Shown: positions 16,960-25,529 of the stretch, one piece after another
How positions within the stretch are numbered: the first letter of the stretch is position 1
Layout: each line of letters starts with the position of its first letter
NCBI GenBank assembly: GCA_017399445.1
Contig: JAFQCM010000071.1
Span: 1 to 48,131 of the forward strand
From: Lachnospiraceae bacterium
GTDB lineage: Bacteria; Bacillota; Clostridia; Lachnospirales; Lachnospiraceae
Direction of reading: 5' to 3'
DNA: 48,131 nt
Made by a program: the position numbers and the translations under genes
Notes under the pieces: model-generated
Database searches by the model: none
What the model was told of the DNA's origin: nothing
The model's input: the letters and a program-made list of their open reading frames with translations, nothing else

Positions 16960-19269
16960 ATGGAAAATGAAGCAATTATTCTGCCGGCAGTTGCCTTAAG
17001 AGGTATCACTGTTTTGCCGGATATGATTGTACATTTTGATGTAACAAGGGAAAAATCAATTCAGGCAATTGAAAAGGCCATGCAGGAAGACCAAAAAGTA
17101 TTCCTGGTGGCCCAGTTAGACAGTGAAGTAGATGAGCCGGATATTGAAGATTTATATAAAGTTGGTGTCACAGCCAACATTAAACAGGTGATAAAGCTTC
17201 CAAGTAAAACCGTAAGAATTATGGTGGAAGGATTAAAAAGAGCAAACCTGTTAAGTATCCAGACAGTAGAAGGATGTCTTATGGCATCTGTAATGGAGCT
17301 GGAGTCACAAAAAACACATTATGAAGCTCAGGAAGAAGAAGCAATGCTTCGAAACCTGAAAGATTTATTTGCAACTTATGGAAAAGCCCATCCGAAAATT
17401 AATAAAGATTTGGTGGCAAGGCTGACAGATACACAGGATATTCAAAAGCTTACTGACCAGATTGTAATTAATATGCCTGTATACTACAATGAAAAACAGC
17501 GTCTTTTAGAAGCTGTAGAATTTGAAGACAGATATCAGATTCTTTGCGAACTGATTTTAAATGAAATTGAAATTTTTAAAATCAGACAGGAACTACAGGA
17601 AAAAATAAAGGAAAAGGTAGATAAAAACCAGAAAGACTATCTTTTAAGAGAGCAGTTAAAGGTAATCAGAGAAGAATTGGGAGAAGATTCTCAAAGTGAA
17701 GCCGCTCATTTTGAAGAAGCAGTATCCAAATTGAAGGCTGATAAATCTGTAAAAGAGAAGATATTAAAAGAAATTGAGCGGTTTAAAAATGCAGGAGTCA
17801 ATTCTTCAGAAAGTGCAGTAGTACGAGGCTATATTGAAACCCTTTTAGAACTGCCATGGAATAAAGCATCCAAAGATAGTAAGGATATTAAACGTGCTGA
17901 AAAGATTTTGGATGAAGAACATTATGGCTTGGAAAAGGTAAAAGAAAGAATTTTAGAATTTCTTGCAGTACGAACATTGACACAAAAGGGAGAAAGTCCG
18001 ATTATCTGTTTAGTTGGTCCTCCGGGAACAGGAAAAACTTCCATTGCCCGTTCCGTGGCCAAGGCATTAAATAAAGAATATGTACGGATTTCTTTAGGTG
18101 GTGTAAGAGATGAGGCAGAAATCAGAGGACACAGACGTACTTATGTAGGTGCCATGCCGGGACGAATTGCCAATGGATTGCGTTCTGCCGGAGTGAAAAA
18201 TCCTTTGATGCTGCTAGATGAAATTGATAAAGTAAGTAGTGATTACAAAGGTGATACTTCTGCTGCTTTATTGGAAGTATTAGATGCAGAGCAGAATGTA
18301 AAATTCAGAGATCATTATGTGGAAATTCCACTGGATTTATCAGAAGTATTGTTTATTGCTACAGCAAACTCTGTACAGACCATTCCAAGACCGTTGTTAG
18401 ATCGAATGGAATTAATTGAAGTAAGCAGTTATACAGAAAATGAAAAACTGCATATTGCAAAAGAACATTTACTTCCAAAGCAGATTAGCAAAAATGGGTT
18501 AAGTAAAAACAAAATTTCTGTTAGTGATAAAGCATTAGAAGAAATCATTCGTGGCTATACCAAAGAAGCCGGAGTTCGTAACTTAGAACGAAAGTTAGGC
18601 GAGGTATGCAGAAAAGCAGCCAGAGAATATATAGAAAAAGAGAAAAAAGTAATTAAGGTAACTGCCAGCAACTTAGAGAAATATTTAGGTCAGGCAAGAT
18701 ATCATTATAATATGGCAAACGAAAAAGATGAAATCGGAATTGTCAGAGGTCTTGCATGGACCAGCGTAGGCGGTGATACGTTACAGATTGAAGTAAACAC
18801 TATGCCGGGAAAAGGTGAGTTTAAACTTACTGGACAGCTGGGAGATGTAATGAAAGAATCTGCAGCAGCCGGAATTAGTTATATTCGTTCTGTAGCAGAA
18901 AATTATAAAATAAAACCGGATTTTTTCAAAGAAAATGATATTCACATTCACATTCCGGAGGGAGCAGTTCCAAAAGATGGACCGTCTGCCGGAATTACTA
19001 TGGCAACTGCTATGATTTCTGCTATTACCGGAAGAAAAGTAAGAGCAGATGTGGCAATGACAGGAGAAATTACCCTTCGTGGAAGAGTGCTGCCAATTGG
19101 TGGCTTAAAAGAAAAGCTTTTAGCAGCCAAGAACGCAGGTATTAAGAAAGTATTAGTACCTAAGAAGAATGAGAAAGATATTGAAGAAATCTCTGTAGAG
19201 ATTAAAAAAGGAATTGAGATTGTACTGGTGGAAACCATGGAAGAAGTGCTGAAACATGCATTAGTATAG
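16960..19269 (+). CDS. lon: ATP-dependent protease La
   Basis: A cytoplasmic AAA+ serine protease for damaged and regulatory proteins. It has an N-terminal LAN substrate-binding domain (about residues 1-200), a coiled region, an AAA+ module with Walker A GPPGTGKTS, and a protease domain. The catalytic Ser is in DGPSAGITMA (near residue 675) and the Lys in GGLKEKLLAA (near residue 716). The start is set at ATG 16960, which has AGGGGTG upstream; a GTG three codons earlier overlaps that site. The protein has 769 residues. Confidence 0.97.
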   Translation: MENEAIILPAVALRGITVLPDMIVHFDVTREKSIQAIEKAMQEDQKVFLVAQLDSEVDEPDIEDLYKVGVTANIKQVIKLPSKTVRIMVEGLKRANLLSIQTVEGCLMASVMELESQKTHYEAQEEEAMLRNLKDLFATYGKAHPKINKDLVARLTDTQDIQKLTDQIVINMPVYYNEKQRLLEAVEFEDRYQILCELILNEIEIFKIRQELQEKIKEKVDKNQKDYLLREQLKVIREELGEDSQSEAAHFEEAVSKLKADKSVKEKILKEIERFKNAGVNSSESAVVRGYIETLLELPWNKASKDSKDIKRAEKILDEEHYGLEKVKERILEFLAVRTLTQKGESPIICLVGPPGTGKTSIARSVAKALNKEYVRISLGGVRDEAEIRGHRRTYVGAMPGRIANGLRSAGVKNPLMLLDEIDKVSSDYKGDTSAALLEVLDAEQNVKFRDHYVEIPLDLSEVLFIATANSVQTIPRPLLDRMELIEVSSYTENEKLHIAKEHLLPKQISKNGLSKNKISVSDKALEEIIRGYTKEAGVRNLERKLGEVCRKAAREYIEKEKKVIKVTASNLEKYLGQARYHYNMANEKDEIGIVRGLAWTSVGGDTLQIEVNTMPGKGEFKLTGQLGDVMKESAAAGISYIRSVAENYKIKPDFFKENDIHIHIPEGAVPKDGPSAGITMATAMISAITGRKVRADVAMTGEITLRGRVLPIGGLKEKLLAAKNAGIKKVLVPKKNEKDIEEISVEIKKGIEIVLVETMEEVLKHALV

Positions 19270-19335
19270 TATGGAGAATGTACTGTGATGATGGAAAAAC
19301 GGCAGTGCAGGAAGTGACAAGAAAGGTGAAAATTT

Positions 19336-19950
19336 ATGATAATTAAAAGTGTTAATTTAGAAACGGTATGTGGAATTACCAGTAAGCTTCCGGAAAATCT
19401 GTTTCCTGAAATTGCGTTTGCAGGAAAATCAAATGTAGGAAAGTCCTCTTTAATTAATGGTCTTATGAATCGTAAATCCCTTGCCAGAACTTCCTCACAG
19501 CCGGGGAAAACCCAGACCATTAATTTCTATAATATTAATGAAAATCTCTATTTTGTAGATTTGCCGGGATATGGTTATGCAAAGGTATCGGAAAGTATTA
19601 AGGAAAAATGGGGGAAAATGATTGAAAATTACCTTCACACTTCCAAGCAGCTTAGAACGGTATTTTTGCTGATTGATATCCGCCATGACCCTTCTGCCAA
19701 TGATAAGAATATGTATGAGTGGATTAAATATCAGGGCTATGAGCCGGTAATTATTGCTACCAAGCTGGATAAGATTAAGAGAAGCCAGCGGGCGAAACAT
19801 ATTAAGATGATTAAGGAAGGTCTTGGGATGCCTAAGGAAGGCATTGTAATTCCGTTCTCTGCTGTGACAAAAGATGGTCGGGAAGAAATTTGGGATTATA
19901 TTAATGGGATTGTGGCAGAAGAAGAGTATTTGCAGGAAACAAAAGAATAG
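19336..19950 (+). CDS. ysxC: ribosome biogenesis GTPase YsxC/EngB
   Basis: An essential GTPase for 50S subunit assembly. G1 is GKSNVGKSSL, the switch region has SSQPGKTQTINFY, G3 is DLPGYG, and G4 is TKLDK. The 204-residue length is normal. GAAAGG precedes the ATG. It follows lon, as in Bacillus subtilis, and closes the quality-control cluster with its own terminator. Confidence 0.96.
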   Translation: MIIKSVNLETVCGITSKLPENLFPEIAFAGKSNVGKSSLINGLMNRKSLARTSSQPGKTQTINFYNINENLYFVDLPGYGYAKVSESIKEKWGKMIENYLHTSKQLRTVFLLIDIRHDPSANDKNMYEWIKYQGYEPVIIATKLDKIKRSQRAKHIKMIKEGLGMPKEGIVIPFSAVTKDGREEIWDYINGIVAEEEYLQETKE

Positions 19951-19962
19951 TGTGTAAAAAAG

Positions 19963-19993
19963 TGGTTTTGGTCAAAATGTATGTCCAAAACCA
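19963..19993 (+). terminator. Rho-independent terminator after ysxC
   Basis: TGGTTTTGG (19963-19971) pairs with CCAAAACCA (19985-19993) and is followed by TTTT. Confidence 0.75.
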
Positions 19994-20042
19994 TTTTCAA
20001 TTAAGGTTATGAGAAAATTTTAGGTTTAGAGGTAAAGAAAAA

Positions 20043-20075
20043 GTAAGTGGCAAAGCCCAAAGGCTTGCCACTTAC
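20043..20075 (-). terminator. Rho-independent terminator for the CBM21 protein gene
   Basis: Read on the minus strand, a stem of about 14 bp with one bulged base is formed by 20062-20075 and 20043-20057, and it is followed by TTTTTC. It lies just after the end of the minus-strand gene. Confidence 0.75.
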
Positions 20076-20095
20076 AAATATTTCTAAATCAAATC

Positions 20096-20842
20096 TTAGT
20101 ATGCACGATAATAAGAGATATCATAATTTGCTCCCCAGTTATTATCAACATAAGTTTTTCCATTTACTGTATATGTAATGTAGTACTGGAATTTGTCTTT
20201 GTTAGTTACAGGGATATCTACTTTCCAACGTTCCGCATTAGTTCCTGATTCAGAGAAATAATAGCTTAAGTTTGCTGTTTTAGATGTTGCCCAGTTATTG
20301 TTTGTATATACAACTTTAACATTTTTATTGTATGCAAGATTATTTACAGTTGCCTGAACACAATAGTAGTTAGAATATGCAGAGCGAAGAGGTAAAGCTC
20401 TAACATTTACAGATGATCCTAATGTGTCTCTTTCTGCATCATAATTCTTATAGTTGTTGTTATCCCAATATGTTACTCCATCACCAACATATTTAATTAC
20501 AAAATCTGTTGCTTCATTACCGCTAACATATGCTCTCCAGATTTCTGTATTAGCATCTGCTTTTTTGTAGAAAGAAGCTGCAGTATCAACCCAACCCTGA
20601 TTATATGTGCTGTGATGTACATAAACTTTCTTGTTAGAAGCACTATTAGTATCAACTGCAATATATACATAGTAATTTGTCATACCATATTTTACAAAAT
20701 TGATTACAGTACTGTGTAATTTTACTGGGTTGCTTGCTGCTTCAGCTGTAACAGTATTTCCACTAAAGCCTACTAAGCTAAAAATCATAGCAAATGCCAT
20801 AATCATGGCAGATAATTTTTTCATAGTTTTTCCTAATTTCAT
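20096..20842 (-). CDS. secreted protein with two tandem CBM21-like starch-binding domains
   Basis: A signal peptide (hydrophobic residues about 10-28) ends at AEAAS near residue 36. Two repeats of about 100 residues follow (about 38-140 and 145-245). Each has a WxxY/F strand set and ends in a CBM21-type block: YWDNNNYKNYDA at 125-136 and YVDNNWGANYDISY at 231-244. This block carries aromatic and Asn ligands for alpha-glucan in family 21 carbohydrate-binding modules. No catalytic domain, anchor or sortase motif is present. It may be a free starch- or glycogen-binding protein. It has its own promoter and terminator and a palindromic operator. I am fairly sure of the fold; the ligand is inferred. 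Confidence 0.72.
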   Translation of the reverse strand: MKLGKTMKKLSAMIMAFAMIFSLVGFSGNTVTAEAASNPVKLHSTVINFVKYGMTNYYVYIAVDTNSASNKKVYVHHSTYNQGWVDTAASFYKKADANTEIWRAYVSGNEATDFVIKYVGDGVTYWDNNNYKNYDAERDTLGSSVNVRALPLRSAYSNYYCVQATVNNLAYNKNVKVVYTNNNWATSKTANLSYYFSESGTNAERWKVDIPVTNKDKFQYYITYTVNGKTYVDNNWGANYDISYYRAY

Positions 20843-20879
20843 TTTTTGCTCCTTATTATAATTATTAATTCCTAGTCAT

Positions 20880-20895
20880 CTGTAAGTACTTACAG
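20880..20895. promoter_or_regulatory. 16-bp perfect palindrome, candidate operator
   Basis: CTGTAAGTACTTACAG is a perfect palindrome. It lies 7 bases downstream of the -10 of the CBM21 gene promoter on the minus strand, so it covers the expected transcription start. This is a typical place for a repressor. The regulator is unknown. Confidence 0.6.
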
Positions 20896-20901
20896 TTTAG
20901 A

Positions 20902-20930
20902 AGTGTAACACAACTCTTTGGTAAAATCAA
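20902..20930 (-). promoter_or_regulatory. sigma-A promoter for the CBM21 protein gene
   Basis: On the minus strand TTGATT (20925-20930), 17 bases, TACACT (20902-20907). Confidence 0.6.
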
Positions 20931-21250
20931 CCAAAAAAAATATTTTTTTTCGCGTTTTTCGACATGATAGTTGTTGAAAATTCACAAAAATATAATATCT
21001 TCATGTTTATTAAAAAAAGACTATATATAATCATAACTTCAAGAATATTAAAACGCTGTGTTTCTTCTTGTAAAATATATAAATATATTTCTATAGAGAG
21101 ACAATATATATTTACACTATCGGAAATATATTTCTGATATAGATACTAGGAAAGTACAGGAACATTATAAGTAATAAAAGGGATAGATACAAACTTTCGT
21201 TTTTCTTAAGAATTTATTCCTGGTAAATTGCGGAAAATAAAAGCGTGATA
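20931..21250. other. very AT-rich intergenic stretch without genes
   Basis: About 320 bases of A/T-dominated sequence with runs of A and T and no credible open frame. I see no hairpin with a T-run and no repeat. It separates two divergent genes and may simply hold their upstream promoter DNA. Confidence 0.5.
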
Positions 21251-21259
21251 TGATATACT
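21251..21259 (+). promoter_or_regulatory. extended -10 for the YtvI-type permease gene
   Basis: TGATATACT forms an extended -10 element (TATACT at 21254-21259). A TTGCGG lies at 20-base spacing, which is poor. Confidence 0.4.
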
Positions 21260-21313
21260 ATACGAAGTGCCAAACCAGAAAGGTGTGGTAGGGGGAAAGG
21301 TAACGGTGAGTTT

Positions 21314-22435
21314 ATGAAAACAACGGAAAAATATTTAAAGATATTTACAAATATAGTAATTTTCGCTTTGACAATTGTAATTCTTATTTTCGTAGTACCA
21401 AAGATATTCAGATTTTTTCTTCCATTTGTAATTGGCTGGATTATTGCTATGATAGCAAATCCTTTGGTAAAAGTTATGGAAAAACGCTTAAAAATTGTGC
21501 GAAAGCATGGCTCGATGCTGATTATTATTGCCGCATTGGCATTAGTTATTACATTGGTATATCTGGCAGGTGCACAAATTGTAAGACAGGCAGTGGATAT
21601 TGTAGGAGATTTACCTGAAATCACAGAAGGTTTTAAAGAAGATTGGAATGATATTCAGAACAATTTGTCTGTAGTATATAATCGCCTACCCATGGATATG
21701 CGAGAAAGCCTAAATGAAACCTATGATGAAGTAGTTTCCTCATTAAGTAGTACCGTAAGTGAGCTAGGAGCCCCTACTGTAACAGCAGCAGGAAATTTTG
21801 CGAAAAATATACCATCTGCATTAATTTCTATTATTATGACAATTATATCTGCATATTTCTTTATTGCAGATAGAGAACGGATTTTAGCATTTATACAAAA
21901 CCGTACGCCAAAAAGTGTGAAACAATATGTAAAACTGGCAACAGATGATTTGAAGCATATTGTGGGTGGATATTTTATGGCACAATTGAAAATCATGCTG
22001 ATAGTTATGGTGATACTATTGATTGGATTTTTGATTTTAGGAATTAATTATGCAGTACTTCTTGCTATTTTAATTTCTTTTTTAGATATGTTGCCTTTCT
22101 TTGGAACAGGAACCGCATTGTTTCCATGGGCAATATTTAAGTTGTTATCCGGTGACTATAAAATGGCAATTGGATTAGTGATTATTTACGGAGTAAGTCA
22201 GCTGGTACGTCAGGTAATACAGCCCAAAATTGTAGGAGATACTATAGGTTTAGATCCATTAACAACACTTGTTTTCATGTATATTGGCTACAAGTTCATG
22301 GGTGTTTTGGGTATGATTATTGCAATCCCATTAGGAATGATTATGATTAATTTGTATAAATTAGGAGTATTTGACAACATAATCCGGTGTATCAAAGAAA
22401 TCATAAATGATGTAAATGAATTTAGAAAGTGGTAA
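21314..22435 (+). CDS. AI-2E family transporter / YtvI-like membrane protein
   Basis: A 373-residue integral membrane protein with about seven hydrophobic segments. It opens with two N-terminal helices around FFLPFVIGWIIAMIANPLVK, then a hydrophilic middle (about residues 95-155), and ends with the conserved segment LLAILISFLDMLPFFGTGTA. The PKIVGDTIGLDPL motif is a strong marker of the AI-2E/PerM/YtvI family. Members include a sporulation membrane protein, Na/H antiporters and an exporter of autoinducer 2, so the substrate is open. The next gene starts five bases after its stop codon. Confidence 0.85.
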   Translation: MKTTEKYLKIFTNIVIFALTIVILIFVVPKIFRFFLPFVIGWIIAMIANPLVKVMEKRLKIVRKHGSMLIIIAALALVITLVYLAGAQIVRQAVDIVGDLPEITEGFKEDWNDIQNNLSVVYNRLPMDMRESLNETYDEVVSSLSSTVSELGAPTVTAAGNFAKNIPSALISIIMTIISAYFFIADRERILAFIQNRTPKSVKQYVKLATDDLKHIVGGYFMAQLKIMLIVMVILLIGFLILGINYAVLLAILISFLDMLPFFGTGTALFPWAIFKLLSGDYKMAIGLVIIYGVSQLVRQVIQPKIVGDTIGLDPLTTLVFMYIGYKFMGVLGMIIAIPLGMIMINLYKLGVFDNIIRCIKEIINDVNEFRKW

Positions 22436-22440
22436 AGCAT

Positions 22441-23421
22441 ATGAAAATGTTAGTTTATAATTTTAGGGAATTTGATGAAGGAAAGTATTTTTATGATATT
22501 ACAAAAAGTTATGGAATTGAGGCAGAGTATACTACTCAGACACCAACAGCAGATACTGCATTCTTGGCAAAGGGATATGAATGTATCAATGTAATTACCA
22601 CAAAAATAGACAGACCTGTGTTAGAAAAATTAAAAGAATATGGGGTAAAATATGTTACCACCAGAACCATAGGATATGACCATATTGATGTAAAAGCTGC
22701 AAAAGAACTTGGAATCCGAGTAAGTAATATTGCCTATTCACCAGATACGGTAGCAGAATACACTGTCATGATGATGCTTATGGCGAAGCGAAAAATGAAA
22801 CGTATTATGGAGCGGGCGGTAATTCAGGACTATACGTTGAAAGGAATAATTGGAAGTGAAATTAATAAATCAGTGGTTGGCGTCATTGGAACCGGAAGAA
22901 TTGGTGAAACGGTAATCAGAGATTTGAGTGGATTTGGATGTAAAATACTTGCTTATGATTTGTATGAGAAGGAAAGTGTAAAAAAGTATGCAGCTTACAC
23001 AGATTTGGACAAACTGTTGCAGGAGTCCGATATTATCACTCTCCACATGCCTGCAAATGAAAGTAATTATCATATGATTGATAAAAATGCTATTGAAAAG
23101 ATGAAAAAAGGGGTATTAATTATAAACACTGCCAGAGGAGCTTTGATTAACTCCAATGATTTAATTGAGGAGATTGAATGTGGAAAAGTTGGTGGTGCGG
23201 CATTGGATGTAGTGGAAAAAGAGTTAGGACTTTATTATAATGATTTGCGTTCAGAGGTGCTGGATAATAGAGAACTGGCGATTTTGAAGTCTTTTCCAAA
23301 TGTTGTGGTGACACCACATATGGCGTTTTATACAGAAGAAGCCATACATGACATGGTGGTGAATTCGGTTGAAAGTTATGTGAGGTTTGCTAAGAATGAG
23401 GAAAATCCTTTTGAAGTGTAG
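22441..23421 (+). CDS. ldhA: D-2-hydroxyacid dehydrogenase (D-lactate dehydrogenase type)
   Basis: An NAD-dependent enzyme that most likely reduces pyruvate to D-lactate. The Rossmann fingerprint VIGTGRIGETVI is near residue 148. The catalytic Arg is in NTARGALI (232), the Glu lies in the VVEKELGL region near 260, and the His is in TPHMAFYT (293). The PDTVAEYTVMMMLMAKR block is family-specific. The 326-residue length is typical. ATG 22441 is preferred over an in-frame GTG at 22429. Related 2-hydroxyacid substrates are possible. It is probably cotranscribed with the permease. Confidence 0.87.
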   Translation: MKMLVYNFREFDEGKYFYDITKSYGIEAEYTTQTPTADTAFLAKGYECINVITTKIDRPVLEKLKEYGVKYVTTRTIGYDHIDVKAAKELGIRVSNIAYSPDTVAEYTVMMMLMAKRKMKRIMERAVIQDYTLKGIIGSEINKSVVGVIGTGRIGETVIRDLSGFGCKILAYDLYEKESVKKYAAYTDLDKLLQESDIITLHMPANESNYHMIDKNAIEKMKKGVLIINTARGALINSNDLIEEIECGKVGGAALDVVEKELGLYYNDLRSEVLDNRELAILKSFPNVVVTPHMAFYTEEAIHDMVVNSVESYVRFAKNEENPFEV

Positions 23422-23495
23422 TACAGGAGTCTGACTATGATTTTGTTTCAGATTTCATCATGTTTGATGATGATAAGAAGTTTGGGGAAGAAATT

Positions 23496-23573
23496 ATGAT
23501 ACAACATCCAATTCAACCTGTTTATGATAAGGATACCGCTGTTGTCCCAGTATTTCCTTGGCAAAATATATAA
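23496..23573 (+). pseudogene. 5' remnant of a DNA-deoxyinosine glycosylase-like (Mug family) gene
   Basis: A short frame starts MIQHPIQPVYDKDTAVV and stops 26 codons in. The HPxxPVYDxxxxVL opening is typical of the G/U mismatch or deoxyinosine glycosylase family, in which it continues into a GSFPS motif and about 150 more residues. Here the expected GSFPS is replaced by unrelated residues and a stop codon. A frame about 60 bases later reads KIYNSSKQLAEF and could be a scrap of the C-terminal part. The gene therefore looks largely deleted. The match to the family is by eye only. Confidence 0.45.
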
Positions 23574-23641
23574 TAGTAGTAAACAGCTTGCAGAATTCAT
23601 ACATAAAAACATGAGTTCCACAGGCTGTTATTTTAATACTG

Positions 23642-24439
23642 TTAAGGTCTATCTGTTCGATTCTTTTCAATCCAGTCTACTGCAAAGTCTACAATATCTC
23701 GTTGTTTCATAAAAGTTAAAATTCCATTTCCAAGAGATACCTTATGCACTACACATTCTTTTTCAAAAGATTCCCCTATCTGTTCAAAATCTTCACCATC
23801 TACAAATAAGGTATCATAAGCTTTCCATACCCGTTTTCCATTTTCTAGTACCGCACTGTGTTCTGTACAATTATGCTTTCCAGGATATTCAGCTCTTACA
23901 TCTGCAAGGTGAATGGATGTATTTTTATCATAACCGACGCCAATTAAAAGTACATATCCATCCAGTTCATATAATTTTCCAATTGGCGAATCTTCTCCGA
24001 AAATATTAGAGAGATTATGATCTTTGGTGAGATAATCTGCGTATTTCCCATATGCTGCTACAGAACGGGCTGGATGGTCACTTCGAAGTGTGCCGGGCCA
24101 TTTGCGAAACATTTCTGCAACGGCACCCATGGTATTGGTGGGAGTAATATCCTTATTATATGCAGGCCAGTTGTCACGGATGATTTGCCACCATTCTTCT
24201 GGTTCTTCCCAATGAACACCGGTGGTAGGATCAAGATTTTTCCATGACTGGGTTGGCATCATAATGGTCCCCTCAGCTCCAACACTTTCTAACAACGCTT
24301 CAATTATAGTTTGGGCACCTCCACACACAAATCCCAGTTTGCTTAGTGAAGTATGAACCATAATTGTTTGGTTTTGCCTTACACCTGTTTCTGCTAGTGC
24401 ATCAAGTATGTCTTGTTTTATTATAATTTTTCTTTCCAT
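23642..24439 (-). CDS. AAC(3)-family aminoglycoside N-acetyltransferase-like protein
   Basis: A 265-residue protein of the antibiotic N-acetyltransferase (AAC(3)/YokD) family. It has the N-terminal IMVHTSLSKLGFVCGGAQTI block, the VGAEGTIMMPTQSWKNL segment and the acetyl-CoA/catalytic region RSDHPARSVAAYGKYADYL. The C-terminal part has LLIGVGYDKNTSIHLADVRA, typical of the family. Some members inactivate aminoglycosides; many chromosomal homologs have no shown resistance. It is a single minus-strand gene. No mobile element is adjacent. Confidence 0.87.
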   Translation of the reverse strand: MERKIIIKQDILDALAETGVRQNQTIMVHTSLSKLGFVCGGAQTIIEALLESVGAEGTIMMPTQSWKNLDPTTGVHWEEPEEWWQIIRDNWPAYNKDITPTNTMGAVAEMFRKWPGTLRSDHPARSVAAYGKYADYLTKDHNLSNIFGEDSPIGKLYELDGYVLLIGVGYDKNTSIHLADVRAEYPGKHNCTEHSAVLENGKRVWKAYDTLFVDGEDFEQIGESFEKECVVHKVSLGNGILTFMKQRDIVDFAVDWIEKNRTDRP

Positions 24440-24601
24440 AGATTATTCTCCTTTTGGGGGTAAATTATTTTCTGTTAAGATTATTTAAGTGTGCTTTTCC
24501 TTTTTATTTTATCTCTAAATTGGGTTTATTTCAAAGGTTAAATGCATAACCACATGCAAAATTTGCAGGCTTTAATTATACAAAATTAACAGCCCAAAGA
24601 G

Positions 24602-24622
24602 GCATTAGGTTTAACCTAATGC
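24602..24622 (-). terminator. terminator overlapping the stop codon of the LytTR gene
   Basis: GCATTAGGT (24602-24610 region) pairs with ACCTAATGC around a TTA/TAA loop that contains the gene's stop codon. On the minus strand the stem is followed by a T-containing tract (TCTTT). The last four sense codons form one side of the hairpin. Confidence 0.55.
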
Positions 24623-25342
24623 CCCTTTTGAGAAGAGATATTTTTCATAAATACCTTTAATTTCTGTCTTTGACTTCTTAGTGATAGGAATATGGTCACC
24701 ATTTTCTAACACAAAATCACAATCCTCAATTTCTTTCACATAATCCATATTCACCAGATAACCTCTGCTAGTTACAAGAAACTGCGGAAAGGACAAAAGC
24801 GGAGAAGAGAAGGCATCAAATGAAGAGCGAATTTTCAAAATACCTCTTTGTTTGGATGATACATTCACATAATGACCATCGGCAGAACAAGCAATGATAT
24901 CCGAAACAAAAATCCTGGAAACATTCTTTCCGTCCATGTAATCTACAAATGGATTTGTGACATACTGTTTCATTATATCACACAGGTCTACTAATTGAGA
25001 AAATTCCTCATATTTGTAGGGTTTCAAGAGATATCCGGAAGCTTTCACCAAAAAACTTTCTATTGCATAATCTGGCGATGAGGTAGTAAAAAAGATAGCA
25101 CAATTGCTGTCTGTATTACGTACCTTTTTGGCTACATCCATACCACTCATGCCGAACATAAAGTAATCAATAAATAATAAATCGAAGGTAGTATGAGAGT
25201 AGGCATCAAAGAAAGATTCTCCCGATTCAAATTCGAAGATATGAAAATCGAAAACGGAATTACTTTCTTCGAAATAGCGCTTCAAAAATTTGGAAAGTAA
25301 AAACCTGTCTGTGGCAGTATCATCGATGATTGCGATATTCAT
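24611..25342 (-). CDS. orphan LytTR-type response regulator
   Basis: A 243-residue response regulator with an N-terminal receiver domain (about residues 1-125) and a C-terminal LytTR DNA-binding domain (about 140-238). In the receiver, the acidic pair is at residues 7-8, the phosphoacceptor Asp is at 59 (FIDYFMFGMSG), the Thr is in FFTTSS and the Lys is in LLKPYK. The LytTR domain has ISRGYLVNMDYV-like spacing (FLVTSRGYLVNMDYVKEIE). The start is placed at ATG 25342 because AGGAG lies six bases upstream. No histidine kinase gene is adjacent. Three phased direct repeats about 90 bases upstream suggest it binds its own regulatory region. Confidence 0.88.
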   Translation of the reverse strand: MNIAIIDDTATDRFLLSKFLKRYFEESNSVFDFHIFEFESGESFFDAYSHTTFDLLFIDYFMFGMSGMDVAKKVRNTDSNCAIFFTTSSPDYAIESFLVKASGYLLKPYKYEEFSQLVDLCDIMKQYVTNPFVDYMDGKNVSRIFVSDIIACSADGHYVNVSSKQRGILKIRSSFDAFSSPLLSFPQFLVTSRGYLVNMDYVKEIEDCDFVLENGDHIPITKKSKTEIKGIYEKYLFSKGALG

Positions 25343-25430
25343 TTGTATTCTCCTATTCAAGCTGGATGATTAGTTGTTTATGGTACTATTGTAACATATT
25401 TTTTATTATCAGTACAGAGATTTCAAGAAA

Positions 25431-25488
25431 AAATGTCCTTTGGTGTCCCCGAAATGCCCTTTGGTGCCAAAAAAATGCCTTTAATGCC
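25431..25488. promoter_or_regulatory. three direct repeats phased at 21 bp, candidate LytTR sites
   Basis: AAATGYCCTTTGGTGYC occurs at 25431 and 25452, and a shorter degenerate copy, AAATGCCTTTAATGCC, at 25473. The start-to-start distance is 21 bases, two DNA turns. LytTR proteins are known to bind imperfect direct repeats with this phasing. The third copy ends seven bases before a -35 hexamer on the plus strand, and the first copy lies upstream of the minus-strand lytTR gene. Confidence 0.65.
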
Positions 25489-25494
25489 AAAAGG

Positions 25495-25523
25495 TTGAAA
25501 AAAATATTACAAAATGATAAAGT
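25495..25523 (+). promoter_or_regulatory. promoter next to the LytTR repeats
   Basis: TTGAAA (25495-25500), 17 bases, TAAAGT (25518-25523). The transcript would start near 25530 and end at the terminator at 25590-25617. Confidence 0.5.
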
Positions 25524-25529
25524 ATGCTT

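Noticed and set aside
23642..24439. Acquired antibiotic-resistance island
   Set aside because: The AAC(3)-like gene has the same base composition as its neighbours, and no transposase, integron or repeat flanks it.
25431..25488. Short CRISPR-like repeat array
   Set aside because: The units are 21 bp apart without unique spacers and one is degenerate; there are no cas genes. LytTR sites explain them better.
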